Assembly: GCA_021397835.1 (NCBI GenBank)
Contig: JAJFZO010000113.1
Location: 682,001 to 746,000 of the forward strand
Reading direction: 5' to 3'
Source: Moringa oleifera
Lineage: Eukaryota; Streptophyta; Magnoliopsida; Brassicales; Moringaceae
Length of the DNA: 64,000 bases
Shown here piece by piece: positions 61,732 to 64,000 of this stretch. Made by a program: the position numbers and the translations under genes. Position 1 is the first letter of the stretch. Each line of letters starts with the position of its first letter. The notes under the pieces are model-generated. The model was not told the DNA's origin, made no database searches, and saw only the letters and a program-made list of their open reading frames with translations.

Positions 61732-63215
61732 GTGAGTAGCCATTTTCATCTTTCCTCTTTACTAGATAATTTGTGTAGTTAATTATTGAAATTATTGATG
61801 ATTAGAAAATATTGTATAGGAATATTATGATTATATTTGGTAATTATAAAAATATTATAGATTTTAAATAAATTTTTTTGTTATTTATTTTATGTTATAA
61901 TAGATTTAATTTATGGCATATTATTAGGTAATTCTTGAATTTGGTTGTAATTTAAGATAAATATTTTAATTAGATTTTCATGAAATTTAAATTAATTAGA
62001 TATTTATTAAATTTTACAATTGTTAATTCTATTTGTTAATAAATTTGGTTTATATTATATTATTTAGAAAATAATTTAATTAATTTATAATGTAAGATAA
62101 ATAATTTAATTACAGTTTTATGGAATTTAAATTAGTAAGGTATTAATTAAATTGTATAATTGTTAAATTTATAGGTTAATTAAAAATTTTGTTTATATTA
62201 AATTAGATAGATAATAGTTTAATTAGAATATAATTTAAAATAAATAATTTAATTATATTAATTTATGAAATTTAAATTAGTTAAATGTTAATCAAATTTT
62301 ACAATTATTAATTTTATTTATTAATAAAATTAGTTAATTTGTTATTGATTACATAGATAATAGTTTCATTACATTATAATTTCATGATATAAATAATATA
62401 ATTAATTAGAGTTTTATGAAAATTAATTTACTTAGATGTCGATTAAATTTTAGAGTTGTTAATTTTATTTTTTTTCAAATAAATTTAGTTTATGTTAATT
62501 ATATATTTATATTTGGATGATTATTACTAATGTTGAGGAAATTTATTTGTATGTTAATCAATTAAATTAATCTATTATATGATAATCATAAAATGTTACT
62601 GTTATTAACAAAGTTAGACTTCACACATATTCTTTAAATACACCGTTTGAGAATTATTAGTGAATATTTATTGTCGATCACGTGTTTGTACATGCATCGA
62701 AATAAATTGTTCAATAATAATTCTTGAATTGTCCAGATCAGACAATTTATAGATGTAACATTTATGTGCGGCACACGTGTAAATCATTGTTCATTTTATT
62801 TTGTAAAAATTTTATATAGTATCTTCTTTGTTCTTCGAGTACATACTAATAAATATGAGCATGTGTTTCAATTGAAAACACTAACTCATATCTATACATG
62901 TCATGTACTTGGAGAACTTTGGGGAAATGCTGCCGAAATTTTTACAAAATGAAGTGAACAATCAGTTACTATATTGTGCTTCACATAAGTGTATATTTCT
63001 GAATGGTATAGGATCACTTACCTTTGAAGTTTAGATGGCATGCATAAAATATTAAACAAGTCGTATTATAAGTCATGTGCGTTTTATGTGTCTTCGAAAT
63101 TGTTTGATGATTTTTTTATATGATAATAAGTTTTAAAATTATTAAAATTTTTAAGAAGCAAGTTTTTGAGAGCTAGTTTAATTAGAACAACTTGAAAAAT
63201 AGAAAAATAAGTACA
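61732..63215 (+). other. AT-rich probable leader intron of the CACTA gene
   Basis: The stretch between the donor-like GTGAGT and the transposase is A/T-dominated with no convincing coding frame. It includes a tandem repeat (separate entry), and from about 62,640 to 63,215 more mixed sequence (CACACGTGTAAATC, CAGATCAGACAATTTATAG). The 62-codon frame at 62,764-62,952 is not kept. No acceptor could be chosen with confidence. Confidence 0.4.
61845..62510 (+). repeat. 140-151-bp AT-rich tandem repeat, about 4.5 copies
   Basis: TGAAATTTAAATTA-like landmarks fall at 61,981, 62,121, 62,266 and 62,417. Each is followed in the same order by ATTAAATTTTACAATTGTTAA-like, TTAATAAATTTGGTTTA-like and AAGATAAATAATTTAATTA-like segments. 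A partial unit precedes the first landmark. Copies are diverged, so this is an old expansion. Confidence 0.8.
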
Positions 63216-64000
63216 TTGGATCGCCAATGAACGTACTTTAGGCTTATAGATGGATTCTTAAATCAGGAATTTTTAGATGGTATGGAACATTTCATTCAGT
63301 TTGCTTGTAGTCAACCAGCATTCATGGATGGAGATAAGATAAGCTGTCCATGTAATCGTAAAAAGTGTCAGAACCGGCGTTATGAAACTGTTGATGTGGT
63401 TACATATCATTTGGCTAAATATGGTTTCGTATTGGGATATTATGTTTGGAATTATCATGGGGAAAATGATGAATATTATGTTGGGGAAGGATCTACCACT
63501 GTGCATGAAGTTAATACATACCAAACAATGGTAATGGATGCCGCTGGTTCGAAATTTATTCTAGAACATATTGAGGAATCCCCTAATCCAGACGCTCAAC
63601 GTTTTTATGATATGTTGAATGCTACTAATCAACAATTATAGGATAGGTGTCAAAATCATTCATAATTCTCTGATGTTGCTAGAATGATGAACATAAAGTC
63701 AAAACATCATATTTCAAAAAGATGCTATGATGATATTTGCCAATTAATGAAAGAGATGATGCTTGTCGGTAATCTCATGACTGAGAATTTTTATAGTACA
63801 AAGAAATGCATGCAAGGTATAGGGTTTTCGGTTGAAAAGATTCACTCTTGTAACAACGGGTGCATGATATACTGGGGTGAAGACAATGAACTAAGTTCTT
63901 ATAAGTTTGTAATCATCCACGGTATAAAAGAGGAAGACGAGAATTTGATAAACAAAAAACACTTGTTCCATATAAGAACATGTATTATTTTCCTCTCAGT
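63216..64000 (+). pseudogene. CACTA transposase, tnp2 type, decayed and truncated at the window edge
   Basis: The transposase would cut and join transposon ends in the nucleus. The open part, 63,282-63,641, is a transposase-associated domain: MEHFIQFACSQPAFMDGDK, then the cysteine cluster CPCNRKKCQNRRY, then YVWNYHGEND. The same frame probably began at 63,216 as DRQ..., where ATG now reads TTG. Nonsense codons follow at 63,228-63,230 (TGA), 63,639-63,641 (TAG) and 63,663-63,665 (TAA). Reading on gives SDVARMMNIKSKHH, FYSTKKCMQGIGF and CMIYWGEDNELSSYKF, the usual start of the tnp2 domain. After 63,905 a missing base shifts the frame, and the expected C/H/P-R residues appear one frame over. It is inactive as written. 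The rest of the tnp2 domain lies beyond the window. Confidence 0.9.

Larger units (their letters stand above)
60019..64000 (+). mobile_element. CACTA (En/Spm) transposon, 5' part, runs off the window
   Basis: The left end is placed at about 60,019, where homology to the other S modules stops and CAATGCAAAAAAATT begins. That sequence is two mismatches from a typical CACTACAAAAAAATT terminus. It is followed by subterminal TAGCGAC/GTCGCTA motifs, a GC-rich minisatellite, a TATA box and leader, an AT-rich probable intron, and a broken tnp2-type transposase on the plus strand. The right end is outside the window. The decayed terminus and transposase indicate an inactive copy. Confidence 0.88.

Noticed and set aside
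61502..61735. 77-codon plus-strand frame in the CACTA leader
   Set aside because: Composition (Phe, Leu, Ser, Cys, Pro) reflects the C/T-rich leader and it ends at the donor-like site. No homologous family is apparent.
62764..62952. 62-codon plus-strand frame
   Set aside because: Lies in the AT-rich probable intron with no motif. It is isolated from the transposase frame.
63273..63524. 83-codon minus-strand frame
   Set aside because: Antisense shadow of the transposase-associated domain.

Overview
The window looks like a gene-poor, repeat-dominated stretch of a flowering-plant nuclear genome. Three things point there: degenerate TTTAGGG/CCCTAAA (plant-type telomere-like) tracts, a CACTA (En/Spm) transposon with a tnp2-type transposase at the right edge, and a small foldback DNA transposon. 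No intact protein-coding gene, tRNA, rRNA or CRISPR array is visible. The species cannot be told from the sequence.

From 1 to about 60,018 almost everything is one very AT-rich, degenerate repeat. Its basic period is 17 bp, with consensus close to CAATTAATTATTAGGYC. The 17-bp arrays are broken up by a recurring set of modules: (1) a short 'start' module ending in an AACATGGT-type sequence; (2) non-array AT-rich modules, here called Z, related to a foldback transposon; (3) paired telomere-like tracts in the order CCCTAAA then TTTAGGG (centres near 5,172, 30,660 and 49,092), after which the 17-bp array runs in inverted orientation for about 1 kb (two copies); (4) module W, a minus-strand leader-plus-exon-like gene fragment; (5) module S, a second minus-strand gene-like fragment. 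W and S recur at about 12.4-13.1, 24.9-26.1, 43.25-44.55 and 56.8/59.8-60.0 kb, so the region behaves like a mosaic tandem array of units of about 12-18 kb. The most recent event is a duplication of 26,125-31,446 into 44,555-49,902 (offset about 18.43 kb) with only scattered differences. A clean 553-bp satellite, about 10 copies and built from the same 17-bp material, occupies 13,553-19,303. A foldback MITE of 550 bp lies at 51,928-52,477.

From about 60,019 to the right edge lies a CACTA element inserted into the fourth S module; the other three S copies show the uninterrupted site. In order it contains a subterminal region with TAGCGAC/GTCGCTA motifs, a strikingly GC-rich 43-bp minisatellite (60,335-61,410), a TATA box and pyrimidine-rich leader, a probable leader intron holding a 140-151-bp AT-rich tandem repeat, and a tnp2-type transposase broken by a lost start, three nonsense codons and a frameshift, running off the window.

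Nothing here shows a working gene system. The most unusual structure is the 17-bp megarepeat whose telomere-like tracts form the centre of large imperfect palindromes, together with the duplicated, coding-like gene fragments W and S.
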